Assembly (NCBI RefSeq): GCF_002954615.1 | Contig: NZ_MSCJ01000003.1 | Location: 1,364,001 to 1,428,000, forward strand | From: Photobacterium angustum | GTDB lineage: Bacteria > Pseudomonadota > Gammaproteobacteria > Enterobacterales > Vibrionaceae | Reading direction: 5' to 3' | Length of the DNA stretch: 64,000 nt | Shown here: in pieces, positions 1-9,352 of the stretch | Position numbering within the stretch: the stretch's first letter is position 1 | How the letters are laid out: the number at the start of each line of letters is the position of its first letter | The notes under the pieces: model-generated | Told to the model about the DNA's origin: nothing | The model's database searches: none | What the model saw: only the letters and a program-made list of their open reading frames with translations | Made by a program: the position numbers and the translations under genes

Positions 1-101
1 GAGAGAACATCAGCAACCATCAATTTATAGCTATGAAAGCCTGAACTACGACCAGCAGCATTAATGCCGCCTAAACCTACAATTAACGGTAACTTTGCCA
101 T
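1..101 (-). CDS. fabY: beta-ketoacyl-ACP synthase FabY-like, 5' end only
   Basis: The gene runs off the left edge, so only the first 33 codons are present. The minus strand reads MAKLPLIVGLGGINAAGRSS followed by GFHSYKLMVADVL. This matches the characteristic N-terminus of the FabY class of ketoacyl-ACP synthases, which supply fatty-acid synthesis in the cytoplasm. The ATG is at 99-101, in a divergent arrangement with the GlxA-type regulator at 258. No catalytic residue is in the window, so the identification rests on the N-terminal signature alone. Confidence 0.7.
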   Translation of the reverse strand, partial: MAKLPLIVGLGGINAAGRSSGFHSYKLMVADVL

Positions 102-257
102 TTAAAATCCCTGACTTATATTTAAACACTGTTTTAAAACAGGATAACAGTATTAGATTGTTTATCATCTTAAATTTATGCCAAAATAACTGTCATATGT
201 GCCATTTATAAAAATAACAAGCAACAGAATTAATATTCTGATCACACAGGGGAAGGT

Positions 258-1235
258 ATGAAAATTGGTTTTGTGCTCTATCACCGAGCTTTGATCACAG
301 GAATATCACTAAGTGCTGAAATGCTCACCAGTGCAGCTAGCCTTCGTGATCGAAAAAGCCAAAAAGCAACCCCATTTGAGATAAAGGTGATTGCACCTAG
401 TCTTATATCCCCCAAATTGACTGCTGGTATTCGTATTCAACCCGATTGTACCTTTGCAAATGACAATTCATTTGATGTCATTATATTACCGCCCATGTGG
501 GGGAACCCATTAGCTTCACTGACCAAACATCCTGAAATCCCTCATTGGCTCATTAAGCAGTACCAGAATGGTGCTAAAATTATTGCGACAGGAACTGGCG
601 TTATCTGGCTTGCTGAAACGGGTTTATTAGACCATCAAACAGCCACAACTCACTGGTATTTTCACGATAAATTCTCTCAATTATATCCAAAGGTAAAACT
701 CAATAAGCAGGCATCAATCACGTCCGCCAATGGGCTTTATTGCACCGAAAGTATTAACTCACAAACAGAAATGGTGTTGTATTTTATAACGAATAATTTT
801 GGTCAGAAGATTGCCAAAACGATAGAGACACATTATGGACATGAGATCAGTAAATCCGATCATCAACCATTTTATGAAATTGGAGGACAGGTACAATTTG
901 ATGAATCAATTGCTTTAGCGCAAGATTGGATCAGACTGAATATGAACAAGTCGATCACCGCAAAAAGTATGGCTGAACATTGCCAATTACCTTTACGCAC
1001 CTTCAATCGTAAATTCAAAGATCAGGTAGGATTGGCACCTCACCAATACCTTCAAAAGATACGAATGGCTTCCGCAAAAGAGCTTCTGCGCGATTTTGGA
1101 ATGACAATCAATGATGTTTCAGAACAAGTAGGTTATAAAGATAGTTATCATTTCTCTACCATATTTAAAAAAGAATTCGATGTTACTCCGAATCAATACC
1201 GAAAAATGGTAAGAGCTAAAGCCTATAACGCCTAA
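258..1235 (+). CDS. GlxA family transcriptional regulator (DJ-1/PfpI + AraC HTH)
   Basis: A 325-residue regulator with two domains. Residues about 1-190 form a DJ-1/PfpI-like fold (starts MKIGFVLYHRALITGISLS, with the strand FDVIILPPMWGNP). Residues about 215-320 are an AraC-type double helix-turn-helix: the first is around AKSMAEHCQLPLRTFNRKFK and the second around NDVSEQVGYKDSYHFSTIFK. The start has a strong ribosome site (GGGGAAGG, 5 bases upstream). The family usually responds to small metabolites bound by the DJ-1 part, but the ligand and targets cannot be told here. The gene is divergent from fabY, and its downstream hairpin is shared with the adhesin gene. Confidence 0.9.
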   Translation: MKIGFVLYHRALITGISLSAEMLTSAASLRDRKSQKATPFEIKVIAPSLISPKLTAGIRIQPDCTFANDNSFDVIILPPMWGNPLASLTKHPEIPHWLIKQYQNGAKIIATGTGVIWLAETGLLDHQTATTHWYFHDKFSQLYPKVKLNKQASITSANGLYCTESINSQTEMVLYFITNNFGQKIAKTIETHYGHEISKSDHQPFYEIGGQVQFDESIALAQDWIRLNMNKSITAKSMAEHCQLPLRTFNRKFKDQVGLAPHQYLQKIRMASAKELLRDFGMTINDVSEQVGYKDSYHFSTIFKKEFDVTPNQYRKMVRAKAYNA

Positions 1236-1257
1236 ACACATTACAGTAAATAAAATG

Positions 1258-1312
1258 AAGCCTATTACCTAAATTTTCTTTCTTATTGAAAGTATATAAG
1301 TAATAGGCTTTT
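1258..1312. terminator. bidirectional terminator
   Basis: A perfect 11-bp inverted repeat (AAGCCTATTAC at 1258-1268, GTAATAGGCTT at 1300-1310) flanks a loop that can itself pair weakly. It lies between the convergent regulator gene and the adhesin gene, and a short T-run follows on the plus strand. Confidence 0.65.
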
Positions 1313-1329
1313 GTCGTTTAATTTAACAC

Positions 1330-4300
1330 TTATGAGTGTACTGCTGCTGTAAACACATGATGATCATACAATGAGCTAACAATATCGTGAGAGCTACTAT
1401 GATCAGTTAATGAAAAACCATTAATATCGACATTATCTAGAACAATATTTTGCTCTTTCCCGCTATCAGTCTTCACTGTCAGCTCAAGATCTTTTTTCGA
1501 TGCATCATTATCGATAATTTTCGCATCAACATGAGACAATAAGGTATCTAAACTGTCTTGATGCTCATATTTATCTAATAAGTCACTGATGTTTAACTTA
1601 TCTTCACTAACTTTAAAATCGGTAATGTGATCCGTTGAAACCTTATCTTTACTGATAGTATCAAATAGGAACAAATCACGACCAGCACCACCGGTTAGAA
1701 TGTCGTTTCCATCACCGCCAGATAGTGTGTCATTACCGTAACCACCTAACAGTAAGTCATCCCCATCACCACCATTGAGCGTATCATTACCACCGTCACC
1801 CAATAAGATATCATTACCACCATTACCGTTTAGGGTATCGTTACCGCCATATTTACTGCCAGCAAAATGATCAATATTATCAGTAATAAAGTGGTCAAGA
1901 TCGATCGTATTAACTTCACGTCCCAATTGCTGATGTAAGTATTCTGTTAATACTTCAGCCGGTTTATGTCCTTTTGAATGATCAATATGATCAAGCATTC
2001 CAGCTTTATCCATCCAATCTAGATTTAATGCATCACCAATCAGTACATCGCCATCCATACCACCGCTAATAGTGTCACTTCCCGGTACAAAATGTTGACC
2101 AATATTATGGAACACACCATCTAGATCGTTGGCATTTGTAATTATCTTTGAGTAGCTAGGCGCGTTTGGATTGTTATGATCATAGCCAGTTCCCATCTGA
2201 GCAATCTGATTAATTTGTGTAGCATCAGCTGAAGGGCCAACCGCTATTGAAACTATTTCAGTACCTTTTAAAAAATGAATACCTTCAGGGTGAAATTTAT
2301 CTTCATCCTTACCATCACTTAAAAAATAGATAACGTTGCGTATAGACGGATCTGTTATATGTTGGCTTATGTCACTTAGTGCACCTTCAAATTGAGTGCC
2401 GCCACCAGCAACAAGCGAATCAATATAGTTATTTATCGTTTGATGTTGATCATTAACAAATGTCTTTGATGTTTCATCATAGTGGAACGAAGTATTACCT
2501 TTAACATCACTACTGAAGGTAACCATATTAAACGTAATTTTACTTTTATCTTCGACACTATCGATGATGCTCGATGTTAATGTTTGATATGATTTTTTTG
2601 CCATATCAATAAGTGAAGGCAAACTATTAAAGTTATCACTGTATTCCGTACCATCAGATGCCTTTATCTGAATATTGTCATACGAACCTGCATCATACTG
2701 TAAACCCGCTTTTAACTGATCATAGCTTACTGTCACCCATCCTTCTGTATGACTTACTTCTTTACCGTCAGCCGCTGTCAGTTGTGAATTTCGCCCAACA
2801 TATACTTCGTAACTCTTTGCAACATGGCCTTTAACAGCATCTAATGTTAGCAAACGACCAAAATACATACTGCCAGATATATCCATAACATAGTTAATAT
2901 TAACTGGTTGCTGATCTGCTTGTGGTGGGGTTAAGTCACCTATCAACAAATCTGAACCATTACCACCAGTAATTACATCATCACCGTTGCCACCTTGTAT
3001 TACCACACCATCAACTTGATACTGATGTGATGCTGTAGCTGAGGCGGTATGGTTAGCACCATCAGAGGTAACAACACTTACATCCACCGTTCTATCGGGA
3101 TCATCTAGTAAGTCTTTACCTTGCACATCGATCTCAAAGTGGCCATCTTTGGCTACACCATGATACTCATGACCATTAACAGAGAGTGTTATTTTGTCGC
3201 CATCTTTAACATCTTTACCCACATCACCAATAATGGGTACGTTCGTAGAATGTGCTTCTTTTTGAGTGAGAAGATTATCGTCAGCAATTGATGTTATTTG
3301 AATGCTCGCATCAATAACGACTTTATAAGACTCATGAGCTGTTGCCGTCACTTCGTGTGCGACACCGTAACTGGTGGTTACCGAAGCCGTCGCTTCATCA
3401 GCATGTAAAACATCACTGCCTGTAACTTCCACACCCCACGTTTTATCTGCGGTTACTTTGGTAGTGTACGAGTTTTTACCAATAGTGATCGTTACAACAT
3501 CACCCGGCTCAACGTCTTTACCCACCGTACCTGTAATTGGCAAGTGCGCTTCGTGACCTTCTTGTTGGGTGATCACGTTATCGCCAGTGATTGGATTGAT
3601 GGTGATTGCCGCTTCTACTTTAACGGAGTAATCATGGACTGCATGAGCAGTAGCAGTATTACCTGCTTTATCTTCAGTCGTAACTGATGCTTCTACCTTA
3701 TCTAAAGGCGCCGTTAATAGCGTATTACCGTCAACACCGTCTAATGCCCACACTAAACCGTGTGCACCTTGCACCACTTGGGTTGTACCCAGAGATTGAC
3801 CATCCAGTGTGACGTGAACAGTATCACCTACTTTGACATCACCACCAACAGTACCTGTGATGGTTTGTTTTTGATGAGACTCTGCAGCATCCACCACATC
3901 ATCATGTGCAATGGTGTCGATAGTGATAGTGGCGTTAATGCTGGTATCGACATCATATGGCTTGTCAGTCTGTGCACTTGCATGGTGTCCTGCATCATCG
4001 CTGGTTGTTACGCTTGCAGTTACCTCGTGGCCTTTGTTTTCAACCAATGCAGAGCCATCAACGTCAACCGTCCATGTTTTATCACTGCTAACCTGAGTCG
4101 TGTAATCGTGACTACCAATGTGAACAGTAACCGTATCACCAGCTTTAACATCACCACCAACAGTACCTGTGACTGGCACTTTACTGTGCGATTCTTGCTC
4201 GTTGATAACGCCATCGCCACCGATGTTAGTGATCTTGATTGTGGCTTGAATATCAACCTTGTAGGGTTCATCCGTCGTTGCGGTTGCTTCGTGTGCGACA

Positions 4301-6369
4301 CCGTAACTGGTGGTTACCGAAGCCGTTGCTTTATCGGCATGTAAAACAGCACTACCTGAGACCTCTACAGACCATGTTTTATCAGCGGTCACTTTGGTGG
4401 TATACGAATGGTCACCAATAGTGACCGTTACAACATCCCCCGGCTCAACGTCTTTACCCACCGTACCTGTAATTGGTAAGTGCGCTTCGTGACCTTCTTG
4501 TTGGGTGATCACGTTATCACCAGTGATTGGATTGATGGTGATTGCCGCTTCTACTTTAACGGAGTAATCATGGACTGCATGAGCAGTAGCAGTATTACCT
4601 GCTTTATCTTCAGTCGTAACTGATGCTTCTACCTTATCTAAAGGCGCCGTTAATAACGTATTACCGTCAACACCGTCTAATGCCCACACTAAACCGTGTG
4701 CACCTTGCACCACATGGGTTGTACCCAAAGATTGACCATCCAGTGTGACGTGAACAGTATCACCCACTTTGACATCACCACCAACAGTACCTGTGATGGT
4801 TTGTTTTTGGTGAGACTCGGCAGCATCCACCACATCATCATGTGCAATGGTGTCGATAGAAATAGTGGCGTTAATGCTGGTATCGACATCATAGGGCTTG
4901 TCAGTCTGTGCACTTGCATGATGGCCTGCATCATCGCTTGTTGTTACGCTTGCAGTTACATCGTGGCCTTTGTTTTCAACCAATGCAGAGCCATCAACGT
5001 CAACCGTCCATGTTTTATCACTGCTCACCTGAGTCGTGTAATCGTGACTACCAATATGAACAGTGACTGTATCACCAGCTTTAACATCACCACCAACAGT
5101 ACCTGTGACTGGCACTTTACTGTGCGATTCTTGCTCGTTGATAATGCCATCGCCACCGATGTTAGTGATCTTGATTGTGGCTTGAATATCAACCTTGTAG
5201 GGTTCATCTGTCGTAGCTGTCGCTTCGTGTGCGACACCGTAACTGGTGGTTACCGAAGCCGTTGCTTTATCGGCATGTAAAACAGCACTACCTAAGACCT
5301 CTACAGACCATGTTTTATCAGCGGTCACTTTGGTAGTGTACGAATGGTTACCAATAGTGACAGTTACAACATCACCCGGTTCAACGTCTTTACCCACCGT
5401 ACCTGTAATTGGTAAGTGCGCTTCGTGACCTTCTTGTTGGGTGATCACGTTATCGCCAGTGATTGGATTGATGGTGATTGCCGCTTCTACTTTAACGGAG
5501 TAATCATGGGTTGTTTGGGCTGTTGCTGTGTTGCCTGCCTTATCTTCAGTCGTAACGGACGCTTCTACCTTATCTAAAGGCGCCGTTAATAGCGTATTAC
5601 CGTCAACACCGTCTAATGCCCACACTAAACCGTGTGCACCTTGCACCACATGGGCTGTACCAAGAGATTGACCATCCAGTGTGACGTGAACAGTATCACC
5701 CACTTTGACATCACCGCCAACAGTACCTGTGATGGTTTGTTTTTGGTGAGATTCGGCAGCATCCACCACATCATCATGTGCAATGGTGTCGATAGTGATA
5801 TCAGCCACTAATTGTTGATGTGCTTGTGGGTAAACGTTATCTTTATGTTCCTTATGCTCACTTGGAATATATGCTGTATCAAAACCCGCGACAGCAAGCA
5901 TTTTGTCATTGTCGTAAAGTATTTCCCCAAAGCCACCAATAGATGAACTATCAAGCGTATGAATTCCAGCACTAGGATCTTTCAGTTCTATAGTTGGATC
6001 TTGATCATCGAGTATTTTTTGTTGTAATACCGCAACTTCAACATCCAAATGACCATCAAAATGCTGCTTATCACTACTATCGTAATGATGGGATTCCTGC
6101 CCAAATGAGAATTGTTGATAAAATGCCGTATTATTGGTGGCAGGGCCTGTTGATATATGCTGAAGAAAGCCATCAACGTTAGAGATATTTACATTTTGAT
6201 TTTTTGAGCCAAGTACAATATTAGAATTATCTGGTAATAATAAAAGATCACCCTTTTGGAGTTCCATCCCTGATGCAAGTTTAACAATTTGACCATCTGA
6301 ATTTTTAATTAAAATATTCTTATCTAAAGAAACAACCAAACAATCAACTAATAAAGAAATGACTTTCAT
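1330..6369 (-). CDS. large RTX adhesin with Ig-like repeats and vWA domain
   Basis: A 1679-residue, probably type I-secreted surface protein. The N-terminal 70 residues form a short beta-rich module ([18 protein letters not shown] onward) that resembles the retention module of LapA-type adhesins. From about residue 188, nine Ig-like domains of about 104 residues follow, ordered ABC-ABC-ABD. A first RTX patch ([20 protein letters not shown]) comes next. Then comes a vWA domain with a complete MIDAS: DISGS, the T in GGGTQ and the D in FLSDGKD. The C-terminal third holds a block of RTX calcium-binding nonapeptides (1660-1860) and an uncleaved T1SS-type tail. No signal peptide is visible and no T1SS transporter lies in the window. 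It probably mediates attachment or biofilm formation; the ligand is unknown. Confidence 0.88.
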   Translation of the reverse strand: MKVISLLVDCLVVSLDKNILIKNSDGQIVKLASGMELQKGDLLLLPDNSNIVLGSKNQNVNISNVDGFLQHISTGPATNNTAFYQQFSFGQESHHYDSSDKQHFDGHLDVEVAVLQQKILDDQDPTIELKDPSAGIHTLDSSSIGGFGEILYDNDKMLAVAGFDTAYIPSEHKEHKDNVYPQAHQQLVADITIDTIAHDDVVDAAESHQKQTITGTVGGDVKVGDTVHVTLDGQSLGTAHVVQGAHGLVWALDGVDGNTLLTAPLDKVEASVTTEDKAGNTATAQTTHDYSVKVEAAITINPITGDNVITQQEGHEAHLPITGTVGKDVEPGDVVTVTIGNHSYTTKVTADKTWSVEVLGSAVLHADKATASVTTSYGVAHEATATTDEPYKVDIQATIKITNIGGDGIINEQESHSKVPVTGTVGGDVKAGDTVTVHIGSHDYTTQVSSDKTWTVDVDGSALVENKGHDVTASVTTSDDAGHHASAQTDKPYDVDTSINATISIDTIAHDDVVDAAESHQKQTITGTVGGDVKVGDTVHVTLDGQSLGTTHVVQGAHGLVWALDGVDGNTLLTAPLDKVEASVTTEDKAGNTATAHAVHDYSVKVEAAITINPITGDNVITQQEGHEAHLPITGTVGKDVEPGDVVTVTIGDHSYTTKVTADKTWSVEVSGSAVLHADKATASVTTSYGVAHEATATTDEPYKVDIQATIKITNIGGDGVINEQESHSKVPVTGTVGGDVKAGDTVTVHIGSHDYTTQVSSDKTWTVDVDGSALVENKGHEVTASVTTSDDAGHHASAQTDKPYDVDTSINATITIDTIAHDDVVDAAESHQKQTITGTVGGDVKVGDTVHVTLDGQSLGTTQVVQGAHGLVWALDGVDGNTLLTAPLDKVEASVTTEDKAGNTATAHAVHDYSVKVEAAITINPITGDNVITQQEGHEAHLPITGTVGKDVEPGDVVTITIGKNSYTTKVTADKTWGVEVTGSDVLHADEATASVTTSYGVAHEVTATAHESYKVVIDASIQITSIADDNLLTQKEAHSTNVPIIGDVGKDVKDGDKITLSVNGHEYHGVAKDGHFEIDVQGKDLLDDPDRTVDVSVVTSDGANHTASATASHQYQVDGVVIQGGNGDDVITGGNGSDLLIGDLTPPQADQQPVNINYVMDISGSMYFGRLLTLDAVKGHVAKSYEVYVGRNSQLTAADGKEVSHTEGWVTVSYDQLKAGLQYDAGSYDNIQIKASDGTEYSDNFNSLPSLIDMAKKSYQTLTSSIIDSVEDKSKITFNMVTFSSDVKGNTSFHYDETSKTFVNDQHQTINNYIDSLVAGGGTQFEGALSDISQHITDPSIRNVIYFLSDGKDEDKFHPEGIHFLKGTEIVSIAVGPSADATQINQIAQMGTGYDHNNPNAPSYSKIITNANDLDGVFHNIGQHFVPGSDTISGGMDGDVLIGDALNLDWMDKAGMLDHIDHSKGHKPAEVLTEYLHQQLGREVNTIDLDHFITDNIDHFAGSKYGGNDTLNGNGGNDILLGDGGNDTLNGGDGDDLLLGGYGNDTLSGGDGNDILTGGAGRDLFLFDTISKDKVSTDHITDFKVSEDKLNISDLLDKYEHQDSLDTLLSHVDAKIIDNDASKKDLELTVKTDSGKEQNIVLDNVDINGFSLTDHSSSHDIVSSLYDHHVFTAAVHS
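1660..1860 (-). repeat. RTX nonapeptide block
   Basis: This stretch of the adhesin encodes consecutive GGxGxDxLx-type motifs ([18 protein letters not shown], then [35 protein letters not shown] and [10 protein letters not shown]). Such motifs bind calcium in a parallel beta-roll and usually precede the type I secretion signal. Shorter RTX patches occur near 2040-2090 and 2935-3000. Confidence 0.9.
3310..5806 (-). repeat. 936-bp higher-order tandem repeat in the adhesin gene
   Basis: Three Ig-like domains (A, B, C) form one unit of 312 codons, repeated nearly identically at the DNA level. The hexamer caatgg inside the A-domain boundary recurs at 5781, 4845 and 3909, exactly 936 bp apart each time. 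Two units are complete. The third has A and B, but its C position is filled by a divergent domain (D, about 3005-3310). The exact period and near identity suggest recent duplication or gene conversion, so copy number may vary between strains. Confidence 0.92.
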
Positions 6370-6650
6370 ACTACATCCTCAACAAACATCCCCGAAAGGT
6401 ATCAGAGATGAGTGATGTGTCAATTGTATGACAAAAATAAACCACAAAAAATCATATTGCAGAAAAATATAAGCAAATATCGATATTAAATAAAAATATA
6501 AAACATTCTCAATATTAACGATATATAAGTACAAATTAATATTTAATGAATATAAATATCAACTTGAATAGAAATAGAATAAACAACTAAATAAATTCTT
6601 ATGATGCTCTCGTTTTAACTTAATTACTATTAGTTAAAATTCAGACACAA
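6370..6650. other. AT-rich intergenic region upstream of the adhesin gene
   Basis: About 280 bases between the adhesin start and the deaD terminator. It is very AT-rich, with TATAT and ATTAA runs, and carries no convincing open reading frame. It should hold the adhesin promoter. I cannot choose a specific -10/-35 pair with confidence. Confidence 0.4.
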
Positions 6651-6680
6651 AAAAGCCGAGTTAATTAACTCGGCTTTTAT
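6651..6680 (-). terminator. deaD terminator (palindromic)
   Basis: A perfect 28-base palindrome with arms AAAAGCCGAGTTAA and TTAACTCGGCTTTT lies 26 bases past the deaD stop. On the minus strand it ends in a T-rich stretch, so it is a standard intrinsic terminator that probably works in both directions. Confidence 0.85.
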
Positions 6681-6705
6681 TTAGCAATCTAATTTAATGA
6701 ATAAA

Positions 6706-8613
6706 TTATGCTTCTGTGCGAGGCTTACGATCTGTGCGAGGTGCACCATCACGGTTACCACGGTAACCACCACGTGTGTCATTACCACGATTACGGTCAA
6801 AGCGACGCTCACCACCACGTTCACCACCACGATTACCGTCACGGTTACCACGGTAGCCACCACGGTTGCCGTCACGATTACCATCACGGTTGCCGCTACG
6901 AGGACGGTGTTCACGAAGAACTTCGCCTTCAACAACTACAGCTTTAACATCATTTTGACGAATGCGTAGTTTCTTAAGCTGAGCAGCCACTTCTGCTGTC
7001 ATCTTCTTAGGAAGTTGAACAAAAGTATGCGTTGGAGCAAGTTTGATTGCACCAATGAACTCTTTGCTTAGGCCTAGTTCGTTTGCGATTGCGCCAACGA
7101 TATCTTTAACCTGAACACCTTGCTCACGACCAACTTGTAACTGGTAAGTATCCCAATCAGCATTGTTGTATGAACGACGTTCACCACGCTCACCACCGCG
7201 CTCACGACGGTCGCCACGCTCACCGCGGTCACGATCGTTACCACGACGCTCACGGCGTTGTGATTCACGTTCGATAGCTGCGATCATTGGGTCTGGACCT
7301 TTATAGAATAAAGGACGGTTACCTTGCTGACGCTGAAGAAGCATTGCTGCTAGTGTTGCTGCATCAACATCGATTGACTCTTGTAGTTTTTCTACAAGTT
7401 CAACAAACGCTTCTACACTTGTTTGTTCTTTTTGTGCTGCTAGTTCTTCACCTAAACGGTTTAAACGAGATGCAGCAACTAAATCACGTAGAGGAAGTTG
7501 AATTTCTTCCATGCGAGACTTAGTAACACGCTCGATAGTACGAAGCATACGGATTTGGTTTGTGCGAACTAATAGAATCGCTTTACCAGCACGTCCTGCA
7601 CGACCTGTACGACCGATACGGTGAATATAAGATTCAACATCGAACGGGATATCGTAGTTAAATACGTGTGTAATACGTGGAACATCAAGACCACGTGCTA
7701 CAACGTCAGTTGCAACTAAAATATCAATAACACCACGTTTGATGTGATCAACAGTACGCTCACGTAGCGACTGTGGGATATCACCGTGAAGTGCCGCAGC
7801 TTTAAAGCCACGAGATGATAACCAATCAGCTAGACGCTCAGTATCTTGACGAGTACGAACGAATACGATTGATGCATCTGTATCTTCAGTTTCAAGTAGA
7901 CGACTCATTGCTTCGTCTTTCTCTACGCCTTTAACAACCCAGAACTGCTGCTCTACTTTAGAAACAGTACGGTTTTCACCAGCAACGTCAATGCGTGCAG
8001 GGTTACGTAGGAAACGATCAACGATTTCTTTAACGATTGGAGGCATAGTTGCAGAGAAAAGCACACGCTGTGCTGTTTCTGGTGCTTGTTCCATGATCCA
8101 TGTTACATCGTCAACGAAGCCCATCTTCAACATTTCATCAGCTTCATCAAGAACAAAAGTATGTACTTCGTCTAGTTGAAGTTGCTTACGTGAGATAAGG
8201 TCTTTTACACGACCAGGTGTACCAACAACGATGTGAGCACCATTTTTAAGTGCACGCATTTGATCAACGATTGAAGCACCGCCATAAATTTCAAGAACCT
8301 TTAGGCCTTTGATATTTTGACCAAGTACTTTAATTTCTGCAGCAACCTGAATTGCAAGCTCACGCGTTGGAGCCATAACAATTGCTTGTGGTTTGTGCTG
8401 AGATAAGTCAACTTTGTTTAGTACAGGCAGTGAGAATGCTGCTGTTTTACCAGTACCTGTCTGCGCTTTACCAAGGGCATCAGTACCAGTTAGTAGTAGA
8501 GGTATAGACGCTGCCTGAATCGGCGTTGGCGCTACAAAGCCCATGTTGTCTAGTGCAGATAGAAGTGTGTCGGCCAAGTCTAGTTGGCGAAATTCTGTTA
8601 CAGTTTCTTGCAT
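6706..8613 (-). CDS. deaD: ATP-dependent DEAD-box RNA helicase DeaD/CsdA
   Basis: A cold-shock RNA helicase of 635 residues that unwinds structured RNA in ribosome assembly and mRNA decay. All helicase motifs are visible: AQTGTGKT, PTRELA, TPGR, DEAD, SAT, ARGLD and HRIGRTGRAGR. A DbpA-like RNA-binding domain follows (around EQGVQVKDIVGAIANEL). Two Arg/Gly-rich low-complexity tracts flank it, one of RERRGNDRDRGERG type and a C-terminal one of repeated GNRDGNRGG units. I start at 8613 (MQETVTEF), which aligns with E. coli DeaD (MAEFETTF). The frame is open to 8691, but those 26 codons look like leader sequence. The neighbouring rnb gene suggests a shared role in RNA turnover. Confidence 0.93.
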   Translation of the reverse strand: MQETVTEFRQLDLADTLLSALDNMGFVAPTPIQAASIPLLLTGTDALGKAQTGTGKTAAFSLPVLNKVDLSQHKPQAIVMAPTRELAIQVAAEIKVLGQNIKGLKVLEIYGGASIVDQMRALKNGAHIVVGTPGRVKDLISRKQLQLDEVHTFVLDEADEMLKMGFVDDVTWIMEQAPETAQRVLFSATMPPIVKEIVDRFLRNPARIDVAGENRTVSKVEQQFWVVKGVEKDEAMSRLLETEDTDASIVFVRTRQDTERLADWLSSRGFKAAALHGDIPQSLRERTVDHIKRGVIDILVATDVVARGLDVPRITHVFNYDIPFDVESYIHRIGRTGRAGRAGKAILLVRTNQIRMLRTIERVTKSRMEEIQLPLRDLVAASRLNRLGEELAAQKEQTSVEAFVELVEKLQESIDVDAATLAAMLLQRQQGNRPLFYKGPDPMIAAIERESQRRERRGNDRDRGERGDRRERGGERGERRSYNNADWDTYQLQVGREQGVQVKDIVGAIANELGLSKEFIGAIKLAPTHTFVQLPKKMTAEVAAQLKKLRIRQNDVKAVVVEGEVLREHRPRSGNRDGNRDGNRGGYRGNRDGNRGGERGGERRFDRNRGNDTRGGYRGNRDGAPRTDRKPRTEA

Positions 8614-8730
8614 TGGGATCCCAATATATGAACGACTTAAAAACGGGGCCCCTTTGCTACATACGGGTTCTGCAACAGCAACCTCAAGCACGGGCCTCGA
8701 CTAATAGGGGGCGTATTGTGAGGTAATACT
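8614..8730 (-). promoter_or_regulatory. GC-rich structured 5' leader of deaD
   Basis: Just upstream of the deaD start, the minus strand contains an unusually GC-rich patch in an otherwise AT-rich gap. It includes the palindrome GGGGCCCC followed by GTTTTT (8640-8655), which looks like a terminator. A GGCCC about 45 bases further upstream could pair with the same GGGCC. Alternative pairing of this kind would fit attenuation or cold-responsive leader folding; deaD genes are known for long regulatory leaders. The fold itself is my inference. Confidence 0.4.
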
Positions 8731-9352
8731 TGATAAAAAGCCAGAAAAAATTGAGGAATGTCACAAAATAAGTCTCAAATTACTATTTCTTGAACAATTA
8801 GAACATCAGATAAACATAAATATTCATAGACTTGTTATTATTTAACCTATCTTACTGTTAATACTTTAAATATACGGAGGAAAGTAACCTTAATAGTTAA
8901 TCATCTCTCATTTATAGCCAACAGTTTCTTATCTTATAAATAGAATTTCAAATTCCTTTCCTTTATCTTTCTTATTTGAAAGATGATTATTTAACACTCA
9001 CCAATGTACATTAACTTTATTCTAAAAATAACAGCCGTAATACACTGATAAATAATGTTATTTCAGCATCGCTTCTTCAATTAATTCAAGGCTTATGTAC
9101 CCATAACTAGTTAAAACATTAAAAAGGTCGTATTAGCACCTATTTATAATCTCAGCGCTTTATTTTTAATACCTTTACATTTCCGATATTAACCTTTTCC
9201 CTGAAATTTTTTAGTTGTTATGCAAAATATGCATCGCTTTTATTAAATCCTACTAATGAAAAGCACATTTAATGAAAATATCCTGCTCAAATATTGGTTT
9301 TATCAACCCAAAAAAGTATAGTGTCAACGTCAATAATCTGAGACCAGGTATA
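8731..9352. other. divergent intergenic region between deaD and rnb
   Basis: Over 600 AT-rich bases without a credible gene. It must contain the divergent deaD and rnb promoters and probably long untranslated leaders for both. A short dyad, ATGCAAAATATGCAT, at about 9220-9235 is the only symmetric element I noticed near rnb. Confidence 0.4.

Noticed and set aside
3760..5280. Long plus-strand frames opposite the adhesin repeats, recurring every 936 bp (3760-4344, 4696-5280 and others)
   Set aside because: They are antisense shadows of the repeated Ig-like coding sequence, with the same spacing as the repeat and no ribosome site or recognisable protein.
3310..5806. Regularly spaced repeats considered as a CRISPR array
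   Set aside because: The period is 936 bp, the repeat is protein-coding throughout and there are no short spacers or cas genes.
6681..6969. Thr/Val-rich frames on both strands over the end of deaD
   Set aside because: They arise from the Arg/Gly-rich repeats of DeaD read in other frames; the composition is artefactual.
8614..8691. N-terminal extension of DeaD (26 codons from 8691)
   Set aside because: Family alignment begins at MQETVTEF; the extension is a GC-rich leader with terminator-like sequence.
9272..9352. N-terminal extension of RNase II from 9272
   Set aside because: The RNase II family starts at [11 protein letters not shown]; the extra 27 codons have no support and lie in an AT-rich leader.
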